Assembly (NCBI RefSeq): GCF_024707545.1
Contig: NZ_CP062229.1
Coordinates: forward strand, 3,143,501-3,207,500
DNA: 64,000 bases
Direction: 5' to 3'
From: Mesorhizobium onobrychidis
GTDB taxonomy: Bacteria > Pseudomonadota > Alphaproteobacteria > Rhizobiales > Rhizobiaceae
Part shown: positions 47,985 through 56,966 of the stretch, piece by piece
How positions within the stretch are numbered: the stretch's first letter is position 1
How the letters are laid out: the number at the start of each line of letters is the position of its first letter
Position numbers and translations under genes: made by a program
The notes under the pieces: generated by a model
Told to the model about the DNA's origin: nothing
Seen by the model: only the letters and a program-made list of their open reading frames with translations
Database searches by the model: none

Positions 47985-48351
47985 CTCGGGAGGCCTTGTG
48001 ATGTGAGCGGGGAGGGTCTTGGGGGAGGATCAGCTTGCGCGATGGAAGCGGGAGATTCATGGGGCAGGTTCATCTTCACATAGATACAGGTAGTGCGGGC
48101 AGCAGGAAGTTCAACTTATATTGAACTATTGTCGAGGTCGGCGCCGCCCCTCATCGCCCTGCCGGGCACTTCTCCCCGTTTAGTGACGGGGAGAAGGGGC
48201 TGGCCGCAGCCTCGGCACCCTTTCTGCAACGCTGGAGATTGACCTTTGTGCAATGTTAGAGATCGGCGAAATCTTCGGTGACAGCCCCTTCTCCCCTTCG
48301 CTAGACGGCACCCTCTTGAGGGAATAGATCATATATGAAAGGATTTTTAGA
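47985..48351. repeat. Intergenic repeat region (fourth family)
   Basis: A hairpin CTTCTCCCCGT/ACGGGGAGAAG (48169-48196) inside a repeat beginning CCCCTCATCGCCCTGCCGGG. The reverse of its end, GCCCCTTCTCCCC, reappears at 48284-48296 as an inverted mate. Sequence after about 48310 becomes AT-rich and leads into the micro-gene at 48352. Confidence 0.7.
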
Positions 48352-48516
48352 GTGGATGAAATATTAGACTTTATAATGACAAAGATTGGTTATTGGATAC
48401 AGCGCAGAAAAAGCAGCAAAGTTAAGTTTGCCCTATTTATGATTTGGGGACTTTTGTCGTTGTTATTAACGATTATACTAGCCTATCTGCTGTTTGTTCG
48501 TGGGTTTACATTCTAA
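48352..48516 (+). CDS. AT-rich micro-gene for a single-span membrane protein
   Basis: A 54-residue protein from GTG 48352 (AAAGGA upstream): VDEILDFIMTKIGYWIQRRK, then SSKVKFALFMIWGLLSLLLT and IILAYLLFVRGFTF. One long hydrophobic helix follows a basic segment, so the N-terminus is probably inside. Codons are A/T-ending, quite unlike every neighbour, which points to recent arrival. Function unknown; an alternative start is the in-frame ATG 8 codons later. Confidence 0.5.
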   Translation: MDEILDFIMTKIGYWIQRRKSSKVKFALFMIWGLLSLLLTIILAYLLFVRGFTF

Positions 48517-48671
48517 AGCAGTCTCTAGACGGGCAGAAGATGCCGGCAGGCAGATGCGACCGGCGCAAGCCTGCGCGATTGCCCCCGCCCTTGCGCCCCG
48601 TCACGTGCGCCATACCTATAGAAGATACCGGGCCTCTGGCGGCCGTCATGAATATTGCCGGGATTGAGAGC

Positions 48672-49574
48672 ATGACCATCGATACGATTTTGCGGTCCAT
48701 CGTGGCGGTGCGCGCCTCGATCCCGGACGATGCTTTCACCGCCAATGCGCTGGGCACGAGCCGGGAAGGCAGCGGCGTGGTCATTCGCGATAACGGGCTG
48801 GTGCTCACCATCGGCTATCTCATCACCGAGGCGGAAGAAGTCTGGCTGACCGACCACAACGGGCGCGTGGTTCCCGCGCACGCGCTCGCCTACGACCAGG
48901 AATCGGGCTTCGGCCTGGTGCAGGCGCTGGCGCCGCTCGGCCTGCCTGCGGTGGTCTTTGGCGACGCGGCCAGGGCGATGGCCGGCGACCCGGTGGTGCT
49001 CGCCGACGGCATCGGCCAGACGGTCAGCGCGCATATCGTCACCAAGCAGGAATTCGCCGGCTATTGGGAGTATCTCCTGGACGAAGCGATCTTCACCGCG
49101 CCCGCCCATCCGTCATGGGGAGGTGCGGCACTTATCGGGCAGGACGGCAGGCTGCTCGGCATCGGTTCGCTGCGCCTGCAGATGAGCCGCGCCGGCGAGA
49201 TCGCCGACATCAACATGGTGGTGCCGATCGACCTTCTGCCGCCCATTCTCGACGATCTCCTGACACGCGGCCAGGTTGCCAAGCCACCGCGCCCATGGCT
49301 CGGAGCCTTCTCCGCCGAAAGCAATGGCGAGGTCGTGGTGATGAGCGTCGCCGAAGGCAGCCCGGCCGCCGAAGCCGGCCTGCGCCAGGGCGACATCATC
49401 TCGGATGTCCGCGACGGCGAAGTCGACGGGCTCGCCGATTTCTACCGCAAGCTGTGGCAGAACCCGGCGGGCGCCGAGATCCCGTTGCGGGTTGTGCGCG
49501 ACGGCCGCGAAACCTGGCTGCGCGTCAAGTCGGCCGACCGCAACAGCTTTCTCAAGAAACCGCAGCTGCAGTGA
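48672..49574 (+). CDS. HtrA-like PDZ protein lacking the protease triad
   Basis: A 300-residue protein with the trypsin-like (S1C) fold and one C-terminal PDZ domain. The usual His position reads GLVLTIGYLITEA, without His. The Asp position lies in YDQESGFGLVQAL, without the DLAVLK block. The nucleophile loop reads HPSWGGAAL where active enzymes have GNSGGPL, so serine is absent. PDZ: VMSVAEGSPAAEAGLRQGDI then ISDVRDGEVDGLADFYRKL. No clear signal peptide with this start; a longer start at 48648 is possible. Likely a binding or scaffolding pseudoenzyme. Confidence 0.82.
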   Translation: MTIDTILRSIVAVRASIPDDAFTANALGTSREGSGVVIRDNGLVLTIGYLITEAEEVWLTDHNGRVVPAHALAYDQESGFGLVQALAPLGLPAVVFGDAARAMAGDPVVLADGIGQTVSAHIVTKQEFAGYWEYLLDEAIFTAPAHPSWGGAALIGQDGRLLGIGSLRLQMSRAGEIADINMVVPIDLLPPILDDLLTRGQVAKPPRPWLGAFSAESNGEVVVMSVAEGSPAAEAGLRQGDIISDVRDGEVDGLADFYRKLWQNPAGAEIPLRVVRDGRETWLRVKSADRNSFLKKPQLQ

Positions 49575-49616
49575 AGCAGGCGACCTGTCGGATCCTCCCG
49601 ATGCGGGGCGCTGCCC

Positions 49617-50228
49617 TCATTCGCCGCAGGCGCTGAAGCCGGCGCTGGTGTCCCACTCCGCGAAGGGGATGATCTTCCCCTCGACAGAGACGGTTGCGTG
49701 CGCGGTAGTGCCGTCCTCCCTCATCCTGCTGCTTTTGCCCTTGCCGGTCAAAACATTGTAATCGCAGTCGCTTGCGACATTGTCCTCAAGGTAGTCGTGA
49801 TAGTCATAGGCAAAGCCGGCGACGATGAAGACGCCGTCGCGGTAAGCGAGCGTCAGCGTGTGGTTGGTCCGCTTGCTGCCGACCGGCATTGCCGGCAGAT
49901 ACAGTTTGATCGAGCCGTTGGGCAGCGCGGTCAGCTCCGGCTCGGTGTCGGAGGCCTCGTAGCCGGGCCGGTCGTAACCGTTCCACTCGCCGAGAATCTG
50001 CCCACGCACGACGCCGGCAGGACGCAAAAAGTTGTGCTCGCGATCCCTGAGGAAGAAGTACATGTCCATCGGGTCGCTGGGCTGGGTCTCGACGATCATC
50101 ACAAGGTCGGTGCCGCCGTCGCCATTCCAGTCGCCGGTCAGCGCGGTGATGATCTTCTGAGTTTCTATCGGTTCCGCCAGGGCCATAGTTGGCGCCAGCA
50201 GCATCAGGCCGAACAGCATCGCTCGCAT
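49617..50228 (-). CDS. Exported FG-GAP/VCBS-like protein
   Basis: A 203-residue protein with a signal peptide (MRAMLFGLMLLAPTMALAEP). The mature part has one calcium-binding-like repeat (LTGDWNGDGGTDLVMIVE), followed by beta strands (YFFLRDREHNF, IKLYLPAMPVG, LTLAYRDGVFIVAGFAYD). Two cysteines (SDCDYNVL, FSACGE) probably make a disulphide. Periplasmic. Convergent with the PDZ gene. Function unknown. Confidence 0.7.
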   Translation of the reverse strand: MRAMLFGLMLLAPTMALAEPIETQKIITALTGDWNGDGGTDLVMIVETQPSDPMDMYFFLRDREHNFLRPAGVVRGQILGEWNGYDRPGYEASDTEPELTALPNGSIKLYLPAMPVGSKRTNHTLTLAYRDGVFIVAGFAYDYHDYLEDNVASDCDYNVLTGKGKSSRMREDGTTAHATVSVEGKIIPFAEWDTSAGFSACGE

Positions 50229-50342
50229 GGCAATATGTCCCCAGTTGAGCCCGCCGTGTCTATTATGGGCCAGTTCTGCCGGGAGATTCCTACAGTACGA
50301 CGGGAAGAACCGCCATGGGCTGGGGCGGGGACAGCGACGCTG

Positions 50343-50531
50343 CCAATCTCCCCCCAAGTGGGGGAGATGCCCGGCAGGGCAGAGGGGGGCGCTGTCCCGC
50401 CGGCCTTCAACCCTTTGCAACTGCACCTCATGTCAATTCTCGGTTGGTCATGAGGTAACGAGACGATGGCGATCCTTCGCGCCCCCCTCTGTCCTGCCGG
50501 GCATCTCCCCCACTAGGGGGGAGATTGGCAG
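50343..50531. repeat. Pair of palindromic intergenic repeats
   Basis: A plus copy (50343-50402) and a minus copy (50476-50531), both with the GCCCGGCAGGGC variant of the spacer. Loops are CAAGT and CACTA. The pair precedes the YdeI-family gene and lies upstream of its promoter. Confidence 0.9.
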
Positions 50532-50611
50532 CTTCGCTGTCCCGCCAGCCTTGCAACAAGGCCACTGTTGCTCCATTCGATCGGAGCTGAGCAGCGATAA
50601 GGAGGAAACCG

Positions 50612-51240
50612 ATGACGACCGCAAAAAGGCGGACCCGCTGATGGCGCCGGTCAAGGTCGATCTTGCCAAGGTGCGCGAATTCAGCGATGCCGACAGCTTC
50701 TATACCTGGGTCGGCCAGCACCACGACACCGCGACAGAAGTCTGGATCAAGATCCACAAGGTCGGTTCGGGGCTACCTTCGATCACGCCCAAGGAGGCTA
50801 TCGACGTGGTGCTGTGCTGGGGCTGGATCGACGCCGTGCGCAAGGGGCTCGACGACAAGAGCTATTTGCAGCGCTACACGCCGCGCGGCCGGAAGAGCAT
50901 CTGGAGCCAGATCAACGTCGACAACGTCGCCCGGCTGATCGAGGAGGGCCGGATGACCGAGCATGGGCTCAAACAGGTCGAGGCGGCGAAGGCCGACGGG
51001 CGCTGGGCGCGCGCCTATGGAAGCGGCAAGGACATGAAAATCCCCGTGGATCTCCAGGCGGCAATAGACGTCGAGCCCAAGGCCAAGGCGATGCTGGCAA
51101 CGCTCAGCGCGCAGAACCGTTTCGCGCTCGCCTTCCGCATCCACAATATGAAGACCGAGGCTGGGCGCAAGATGAAGATCGCCGCCTTCGTCGAGATGCT
51201 GAAGCGCGGCGAGACGATCTACCCGCAAGGGAAGAAGTGA
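50612..51240 (+). CDS. YdeI/OmdA family protein, start affected by a possible frameshift
   Basis: The body from ATG 50641 is a 199-residue YdeI-type protein: SDADSFYTWVGQHHDTATEV, WIKIHKVGSGLPSITPKEAI then DVVLCWGWIDAVRKGL, and the C-terminal OmdA domain (MLKRGETIYPQGKK). The true start may be ATG 50612, with AAGGAGG ideally placed, but its frame (MTTAKRRTR, stop at TGA 50639-50641) is out of step by one base at an A5 run (50623-50627). With six A it would read MTTAKKADPLMAPVKVD. Function of the family is unclear; it is linked to bacteriocin protection. Confidence 0.8.
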
Positions 51241-51507
51241 GGGTTTGTGGCTGGCGCCGTCGCGGCCGTGGCTGCGATGGCGGATCGTCGTCGCGCGTAC
51301 GCTCAAGGTCAACGATGAACGCGGTGCCTGCCGCCGGCCTTGAAGCCACGTCCATCTCCTCCATTTAATTCGCAATAGCGCGCAACTTTCCGAGGAAGCG
51401 CCAGGAGTTGCTGGCCTCTGACAAACCAGGTGGCCGCCCGTTCGGTTTTGGCGGGCAGCCTTAACAATCGAGCGTCTTCCTCGTTATCAGACGAAGGGAG
51501 AACCAAA

Positions 51508-52713
51508 ATGGCAAAGGTCGTTTGCGTCCTCTATGACGATCCGGTTGACGGTTACCCGTCAAATTATGCCCGGGATGGGCTGCCGAAGCTCGACCGCTAT
51601 CCCGGCGGGCAAACGCTTCCCACGCCGAAGGCCATCGACTTCGAACCGGGCGTTCTGCTCGGCAGCGTGTCGGGCGAGCTCGGCCTGCGGCCTTATCTGG
51701 AAAGCGCCGGGCACAGCCTGGTCGTGACCTCGGACAAGGACGGTCCCGACAGCGTTTTCGAACGTGAACTCGGTGACGCCGAAATCGTCATCTCGCAGCC
51801 GTTCTGGCCGGCCTATCTGACCAAGGAACGGATCGCCAAGGCAAACAAACTGAAGCTTGCGATCACCGCCGGCATCGGATCCGACCATGTCGATCTGCAG
51901 GCCGCGATGGACCGCGGCATCACCGTCGCCGAGGTGACCTACTGCAACTCGATCAGCGTGTCCGAGCATGTGGTGATGATGATCCTGGCGCTGGTGCGAA
52001 ACTATATCCCGTCCTACCAGTGGGTCATCAAAGGCGGCTGGAATATCGCCGACTGTGTCGCGCGCTCCTACGATGTCGAAGGCATGCAGATCGGAACTGT
52101 CGGCGCCGGCCGGATCGGCAGCGCGGTGCTGCGCCGGCTGCAGCCGTTCGACGTCACACTGCACTACACCGACCGCCACCGCCTGCCCGAGGCGGTCGAG
52201 AAGGAGCTTGGCGTCACCTTCCACCCAGACCCGGCGTCGATGGTCGGCATCTGCGACGTGGTGACGATCAACGCCCCGCTGCATCCGGAGACGGAGAACC
52301 TGTTCGACGAGGCGATGATCGCCAGGATGAAACGCGGCGCCTATCTGGTGAACACGGCGCGCGGCAAGATCTGCAATCGTGACGCTGTCGCCGGTGCGCT
52401 GGAGAGCGGCCAGCTCGCGGGCTATGCCGGCGACGTCTGGTTCCCGCAGCCGGCGCCCAAGGACCATCCGTGGCGATCGATGCCGCATCACGGCATGACG
52501 CCGCATATTTCGGGATCGTCGCTCTCCGCCCAGGCGCGCTATGCCGCCGGCACGCGCGAAATCCTGGAGTGCTGGTTCGAAGGCCGGCCGATCCGCGAGG
52601 ACTACCTGATCGTCGACGGCGGCAAGCTGGCCGGCGCCGGCGCCCATTCCTATAGCGCAGGCGACGCCACAAGCGGTTCGGAAGAGGCGGCGCGCTTCAA
52701 GGCCAAGGCGTGA
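51508..52713 (+). CDS. fdh: NAD-dependent formate dehydrogenase
   Basis: A 401-residue D-2-hydroxyacid dehydrogenase family enzyme that oxidises formate to CO2 with NAD+. NAD-binding GTVGAGRIGSAVLRRL (about 196-211), the catalytic Arg in LVNTARGKICN, and the closing His block MPHHGMTPHISGSSLSAQAR are present. The C-terminal tail (EDYLIVDGGKLAGAGAHSYS) matches formate dehydrogenases and not other family members. It may feed electrons during one-carbon or methanol use. No other C1 gene is near. Preceded by GGGAG. Confidence 0.95.
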   Translation: MAKVVCVLYDDPVDGYPSNYARDGLPKLDRYPGGQTLPTPKAIDFEPGVLLGSVSGELGLRPYLESAGHSLVVTSDKDGPDSVFERELGDAEIVISQPFWPAYLTKERIAKANKLKLAITAGIGSDHVDLQAAMDRGITVAEVTYCNSISVSEHVVMMILALVRNYIPSYQWVIKGGWNIADCVARSYDVEGMQIGTVGAGRIGSAVLRRLQPFDVTLHYTDRHRLPEAVEKELGVTFHPDPASMVGICDVVTINAPLHPETENLFDEAMIARMKRGAYLVNTARGKICNRDAVAGALESGQLAGYAGDVWFPQPAPKDHPWRSMPHHGMTPHISGSSLSAQARYAAGTREILECWFEGRPIREDYLIVDGGKLAGAGAHSYSAGDATSGSEEAARFKAKA

Positions 52714-52914
52714 TCCAACAAGGCCTGATCCAGGCGGGATCAGGTCTGCCGCAGGTCGAACGCGGCGGCTCGCGGGGGCTAGGCAATGGGCCGGATGGCC
52801 TCCGCGTTCCTCGCGTTGCAGCGACCGGGCAGGGCCAACAGGGCTGTCATCGGTAACGGTTTCTTCTTTGCTTTGCCGCACAATGGCTGCGGCGGGGCGG
52901 GCGAAGTCCAGGGC

Positions 52915-55005
52915 ATGGCTAACAAGAAGAATCGCGATGGAGAGTTCTGGGAGCTGGCGCTCGAACGCGCGCATCTTGGCGTCTGGGACTGGGATCTCAG
53001 GAGCGGCGACTGTTTCTACTCGGCGATGTGGTCGCAAATGCTCGGCTATGGCGAGGGTGAGCTCGTCGAGGCGAGCGATCTCTGGCTGCAGCTGACGCAT
53101 CCCGACGATCGCGAGCGGGCGGTGGCCAGCGGCGAACGCCACATTGCCGGCCTGACCGATTCGATCGAGACCGAGCTCAGGCTGAAGCACAAATCCGGTC
53201 ACTGGGTATGGGTTCTCGATCGCGGCGGGGTGGTCGAACGCGATGTCGAAGGCCGGCCGGTCCGGCTGATGGGCGTCCAGACCGACATCACCAAGCAGAA
53301 GCAAGCGGAAGCAGAGCTCGAACAGGTCAATGTCCGCTTTCGCCTGGCATTGGCCGCCAGCGGCACCGGCATCTGGCATCACGATCTTGCCGCACGCAAA
53401 AGCTACTGGGACGAGCGCACGCGGGAAATCTTCGGGCTTGTCGCCGAAACCGACGAGGTGTCGCAAGACCTCTGGCACAGCTATCTGCATCCGGACGACA
53501 GGGCCGACGCCGAGCGAGCCCACTTGGCGCCGCTGCAAACCCAAAAGGTCGTCGCCGTGCAATACCGCATCATCAAGCGGGACGGCGACATCAGACATGT
53601 TGAATCGCTGATACGGTTCATCGCCGACGCCCAGTCGTCGGGCCAGATCCTGGGCACGGTGCGCGACATCACCGAGGCGAAGCAACGCGACCAGGAACTT
53701 GCCCATGCGGCCCGCCATGACGGCCTGACCGGCCTTTTGAACCGCGCCGCATTCGACCGGCTGCTGGCCCAGCATATCGCAACGGCGCGCCCGCTCGCGG
53801 TGTTCTACGTCGATCTCGACTACTTCAAGGCCTTGAACGACTTCGCCGGCCACGCCGCCGGCGACCTCGCGCTGAAGCGCGTCGCCGAGCGCATTCTGGG
53901 CTGTCTGCCGCCGTCGGTGCATGCCGCGCGCCTCGGCGGCGACGAGTTCGCGCTGCTGGTGCCTGATTGCGACGCAGCGCAAGCCGAGCGTCTCGCCGGC
54001 GCCGTTCTCGCGGCGGTTCGCGATGCCGATCTCGGCTCGATGGCGGCGTCGCGCAAGCTTGCGGCCAGCATCGGCATCGCCTTTGTCGCCGATGAGAATA
54101 CCGCGGTGGCCGACGCGCTCGCCTGCGCCGACGACGCCTGCTATGCGGCCAAGGCCGCCGGGCGCAATCGCTTCGCGGTGTTCTCCCCTGAGACAACATC
54201 CGGGGGCCTCAATGCGGCGCGGCTGGCGGCCGACACCGTCGATGCCATGGAAGACGGAAGGCTGAAACTGTTCGGCCAGGAAATCCATCGGCTCGGACAA
54301 CCCTGGCAAGAGAACCGCCATGTCGAGGTCCTGGCGCGGCTCGCCGGGCGCAACGGGGGGCTGATCCCGCCGGGCGAGTTCATCCCGGCGGCTGAGCGGT
54401 TCGGCATTGCCTCGCGGCTCGATCGCTGGATCATCAGGACGGCGCTCTCGCTTCATGGTCCCGCGCTGAAGTCAGGGGCGCTCACGCTCGGCTTCAACCT
54501 GTCGGCACAGACGCTGAGCGATCCGCAGCTTTGGGATTTCGTCGACGCCGTCATCGATGAGACCGGGGCGCCGCATTCCGGCATCGGCTTCGAGATCACG
54601 GAAACCGCCGCGGTCACCAATTTCACTGCTGCCGAAGAGTTCGTCCGCAAGGCGCGCGAGCGGCGCTGCCGCGTCAGCCTCGATGATTTCGGGGCGGGCA
54701 TGAGCTCGTTCGAATATCTCCGGCGCTTTCCCGTCGACACGATCAAGATCGACGGTTCCTTCATCGAGCATATTGCGAAGAGCCGTTTCGACCGCGAAAT
54801 CGTCTCAGCCATAGCGGGCATAGCCAGAAGCCTCGGCTGCTCCGTGGTGGCGGAGAAGATCGAAGAGCAGGATGCGCTCGACATCCTCAGGGATATGGGC
54901 GTTGCCTTCGGCCAAGGATTTCTGCTGCACCAGCCGGAGCCGCTGCAAGCGATCGTTACGCGGGCGAGCGGGCGAGCGGCTTTGCCAGCCGGACGGCGAG
55001 CGTAG
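52915..55005 (+). CDS. PAS-PAS-GGDEF-EAL cyclic-di-GMP protein
   Basis: A 696-residue cytoplasmic signalling protein. Two PAS/PAC units (about 12-130 and 138-260), each with W-D and HPDDR motifs (LTHPDDRERA; LHPDDRADAE). GGDEF domain about 270-430 with an intact LGGDEFALLV (near 340); no RxxD inhibitory site just before it. EAL domain about 440-690 with EVL in place of EAL (HVEVLARL), while the EITET, LDDFGAGMSSFEYL, IKIDGSF and VAEKIE residues are kept. It may make and break cyclic-di-GMP. The start MANKKNRDGEFWELA lacks a membrane segment. Single gene. Confidence 0.93.
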   Translation: MANKKNRDGEFWELALERAHLGVWDWDLRSGDCFYSAMWSQMLGYGEGELVEASDLWLQLTHPDDRERAVASGERHIAGLTDSIETELRLKHKSGHWVWVLDRGGVVERDVEGRPVRLMGVQTDITKQKQAEAELEQVNVRFRLALAASGTGIWHHDLAARKSYWDERTREIFGLVAETDEVSQDLWHSYLHPDDRADAERAHLAPLQTQKVVAVQYRIIKRDGDIRHVESLIRFIADAQSSGQILGTVRDITEAKQRDQELAHAARHDGLTGLLNRAAFDRLLAQHIATARPLAVFYVDLDYFKALNDFAGHAAGDLALKRVAERILGCLPPSVHAARLGGDEFALLVPDCDAAQAERLAGAVLAAVRDADLGSMAASRKLAASIGIAFVADENTAVADALACADDACYAAKAAGRNRFAVFSPETTSGGLNAARLAADTVDAMEDGRLKLFGQEIHRLGQPWQENRHVEVLARLAGRNGGLIPPGEFIPAAERFGIASRLDRWIIRTALSLHGPALKSGALTLGFNLSAQTLSDPQLWDFVDAVIDETGAPHSGIGFEITETAAVTNFTAAEEFVRKARERRCRVSLDDFGAGMSSFEYLRRFPVDTIKIDGSFIEHIAKSRFDREIVSAIAGIARSLGCSVVAEKIEEQDALDILRDMGVAFGQGFLLHQPEPLQAIVTRASGRAALPAGRRA

Positions 55006-55134
55006 CATCCGCTGGCCGGATGCGAGGCTGCAGGACCCTCGGTTCAAGCCCGACGGCGTGCTTTTGGGCGACATGCATTAACAGCGGCGAGAAAGCTCGG
55101 AAAAACCGTTCCAGCACCCACCCGCTCGTGTTGG

Positions 55135-55464
55135 TCAGGGCTTTCCCGGCGGGCGATACCGGACCGACTTCGCCTTGCCGAGGGCTTGCATGGTTTCTTC
55201 GACGCTTAGGAGAACGGTGGTCTCGTACGAGCTGAGCGCGCCTCCCGCACCAATGGCAAGCGCGACAGATGCCATCGAAACGTTGTCTGGCGCCTCCCAC
55301 AGATTCCAGCCATCGTGCTCTCCGAAGGCGTACCAGAACCCGTGCAGCTTTCCGCCGACCGACTCGATGTAGGTGCGGGCTGCCTCGCGTCTATCCTCGG
55401 GGTTTTCGATCAGACGCGCCCAGGTCTCGGGCGTATAGCTGAATCGTGAGAGATACATGGGCAT
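55135..55464 (-). CDS. GYD domain protein
   Basis: A 109-residue protein with the GYD fold, a small alpha/beta barrel-like dimer: MPMYLSRFSYTPETWARLIE, then GGKLHGFWYAFGEHDGWNLW and ETTVLLSVEETMQALGKAKS. The name-giving motif is written GEHDGW here. Start at 55464 follows GGAGG at six bases. The family has no proven function; often in one-carbon or stress clusters. Convergent with the cyclic-di-GMP gene. Confidence 0.8.
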   Translation of the reverse strand: MPMYLSRFSYTPETWARLIENPEDRREAARTYIESVGGKLHGFWYAFGEHDGWNLWEAPDNVSMASVALAIGAGGALSSYETTVLLSVEETMQALGKAKSVRYRPPGKP

Positions 55465-55493
55465 GGTTCGCCTCCAGGCCGATCCCGGCGGCT

Positions 55494-55590
55494 CGGCGTC
55501 GAGGGATCGAGGGGGGACTGGCGCCGAGCCTAACCGGCTTGGGTAGTTCACCGGCTGACGAAATATGCGCTCAAGCTAATGCAAGAGCAA
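55494..55590. repeat. Dispersed 100-bp repeat, copy 2
   Basis: Same block as 30508-30613, direct orientation, with ACTGGCGCCGAGCCTAACCG and TCAAGCTAATG. It is 25 kb from copy 1 and sits upstream of the GYD gene. Neither copy contains an obvious gene. Confidence 0.8.
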
Positions 55591-55862
55591 CATCCATGAA
55601 TCGGCGCTCCGAGGTCGATTTGCCGGCAACCGAGCGCCATGCTTTTCGCCCAATGCACTTGTCGGGCTAATTCTTCCGCTTGCCGCTGGACGGCGTCGTC
55701 GTGCTCACCCAGCCTTGCGATTCGCGCATGATCTTCAGCGCTTCATCCGGCGCCAGGCCGCACCTTCCCAAAACGGGAAATTTCGCACATCCGGCAGAAA
55801 CCGGCCGGAAATCAGGCGGGCATGGTCAAGCCGCGGTCCGGGTCGACGCCGCCGGATGCGGA
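55591..55862. other. Gap with a coding-like remnant
   Basis: Minus-strand text ending at about 55670 reads GRCGLAPDEALKIMRESQGW then VSTTTPSSGKRKN followed by a stop. It looks like the end of a small DUF3606-type protein, but no start or full frame can be joined to it. Confidence 0.35.
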
Positions 55863-56045
55863 TCAGGCGTTGCGGCTCGCCATATGCGCATCGAGCTTCT
55901 TCCTCGAAGGCCCGTACCGCTTGATGATCGTCGCGGCCTCGCTCGGCGGTATGCCGTATTTTTTCGCAAAAGCCGCAACGTCGTAAGGCTCCTCGCCGGA
56001 GGCCGGTTTGCGGTCCTGCTTGGTCTTGGATTTGTCGTCTGCCAT
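55863..56045 (-). CDS. Small DUF3606-like protein
   Basis: A 60-residue basic protein, MADDKSKTKQDRKPASGEEP then YDVAAFAKKYGIPPSEAATI and IKRYGPSRKKLDAHMASRNA. The helix-turn-helix-like YDVAAFAKKYGIPPSEAATI resembles the DUF3606 core (Y-x-V-x-x-[WF]-x-x-K-x-G). Such proteins are plentiful in Rhizobiales and unstudied. GGAGGA precedes at good spacing. A related remnant is downstream at about 55670. Confidence 0.55.
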   Translation of the reverse strand: MADDKSKTKQDRKPASGEEPYDVAAFAKKYGIPPSEAATIIKRYGPSRKKLDAHMASRNA

Positions 56046-56156
56046 GTCGTCCTCCGTCACATCCGGTGGTTATAGGGCTCCTTGGTCGGCCCGACCACCT
56101 TGCCAGTGAAAAGGACGGCACACCCGGTCCGATCGGTTGCCTGGCGCGGGCGATGC

Positions 56157-56230
56157 TGGTTCCCGCTCATGGACTCGAACCACGATTCACGCCTTCAAAG
56201 GGCGCTGTCCTACCATTAGACGAAGCGGGA
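56157..56230 (-). tRNA. tRNA-Gln (TTG anticodon)
   Basis: Minus strand: acceptor arms TCCCGCT and AGCGGGA pair perfectly, the D arm is GTCTAATGGTAGGAC, the anticodon stem-loop is GCGCC-CTTTGAA-GGCGT giving anticodon TTG (Gln), the T loop is TTCGAGT, and the CCA end is encoded. No intron or mismatch in the stems apart from one G-T in the anticodon stem. Confidence 0.93.
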
Positions 56231-56356
56231 ATAGAGGAAGTGGACGCTGTCTAACACTTTCTCATCCGCGCATGAAGCCGCTTCATGCCGTCATCTGCGT
56301 GAGCGCGAGAATACCGCCTTTGCAGCAGGACCCGTTAGAAGATAGGGTCAGTCGCG

Positions 56357-56743
56357 ATGATTAAAACCGACCTCTCCGGCGTCTACCGAGACTACATTGC
56401 CTGCCTCAATAAGCAGGACTGGGAGAAGCTGGGACAGTTCGTTGATGATGAGGTGATCCACAATAGGCGGCGGCTCGGCTTGTCAGGTTATCGCGAAATG
56501 CTGGAGACAGACTTTGCTGAAATCCCGGACCTTTATTTCAACGTCCGGATGTTGATTTCCGATCCGCCTTATATAGCGAGCCGGCTTGACTTCGATTGTA
56601 CCCCGAAAGGAACATTCCTCGGCCTCCCTGTGAGCGGGAGGAGAGTTTCCTTTGCCGAGAATGTTATCTATGAATTTCGGGACAAAAAGATTGTACAAGT
56701 ATGGTCTGTTATAGACAAGGCGGCTATCGAAGCTCAGCTTTAG
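56357..56743 (+). CDS. SnoaL-like / NTF2-fold protein (ester cyclase family)
   Basis: A 128-residue protein with the NTF2-like cone fold: MIKTDLSGVYRDYIACLNKQ DWEKLGQFVDDEVIHN, then YREMLETDFAEIPDLYFNVR and SRLDFDCTPKGTFLGLPVSG with FAENVIYEFRDKKIVQVWSV. The C-P-K-G-x-F-x-G-x-P block is typical of SnoaL-type ester cyclases. Substrate unknown. Somewhat AT-rich relative to neighbours. Starts 126 bp after the tRNA-Gln gene, on the other strand. Confidence 0.85.
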   Translation: MIKTDLSGVYRDYIACLNKQDWEKLGQFVDDEVIHNRRRLGLSGYREMLETDFAEIPDLYFNVRMLISDPPYIASRLDFDCTPKGTFLGLPVSGRRVSFAENVIYEFRDKKIVQVWSVIDKAAIEAQL

Positions 56744-56810
56744 CGCGAGGGATTTTCGCGTAACTTGTCTCGAAGCAGTCTTCACCCTGCTGGCTTAATA
56801 GTCCGTGAGC

Positions 56811-56966
56811 CTAGACTCGTGTTATCGCCAACAGCCACGCCAGAAGTTCCAGCAACAATAGAAACAGGGCAAGCTGTAGCGACATGCGCAGGCGCTGAAT
56901 GATCCGCCAGTTGCTGGCCATGTCGGTCTTGATGCGGAGCGCAAGCGCGCGGTGCATCACATCCAT
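56811..56966 (-). CDS. Short membrane protein or 3' part of a decayed gene
   Basis: A 51-residue frame, MDVMHRALALRIKTDMASNW then RIIQRLRMSLQLALFLLLLE, ending in LLAWLLAITRV. One hydrophobic helix at the C-terminus. The frame extends upstream to about 57260 but there the text is not protein-like. Either a small membrane protein on its own or what is left of a longer one. No homologue recognised. Confidence 0.35.
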   Translation of the reverse strand: MDVMHRALALRIKTDMASNWRIIQRLRMSLQLALFLLLLELLAWLLAITRV

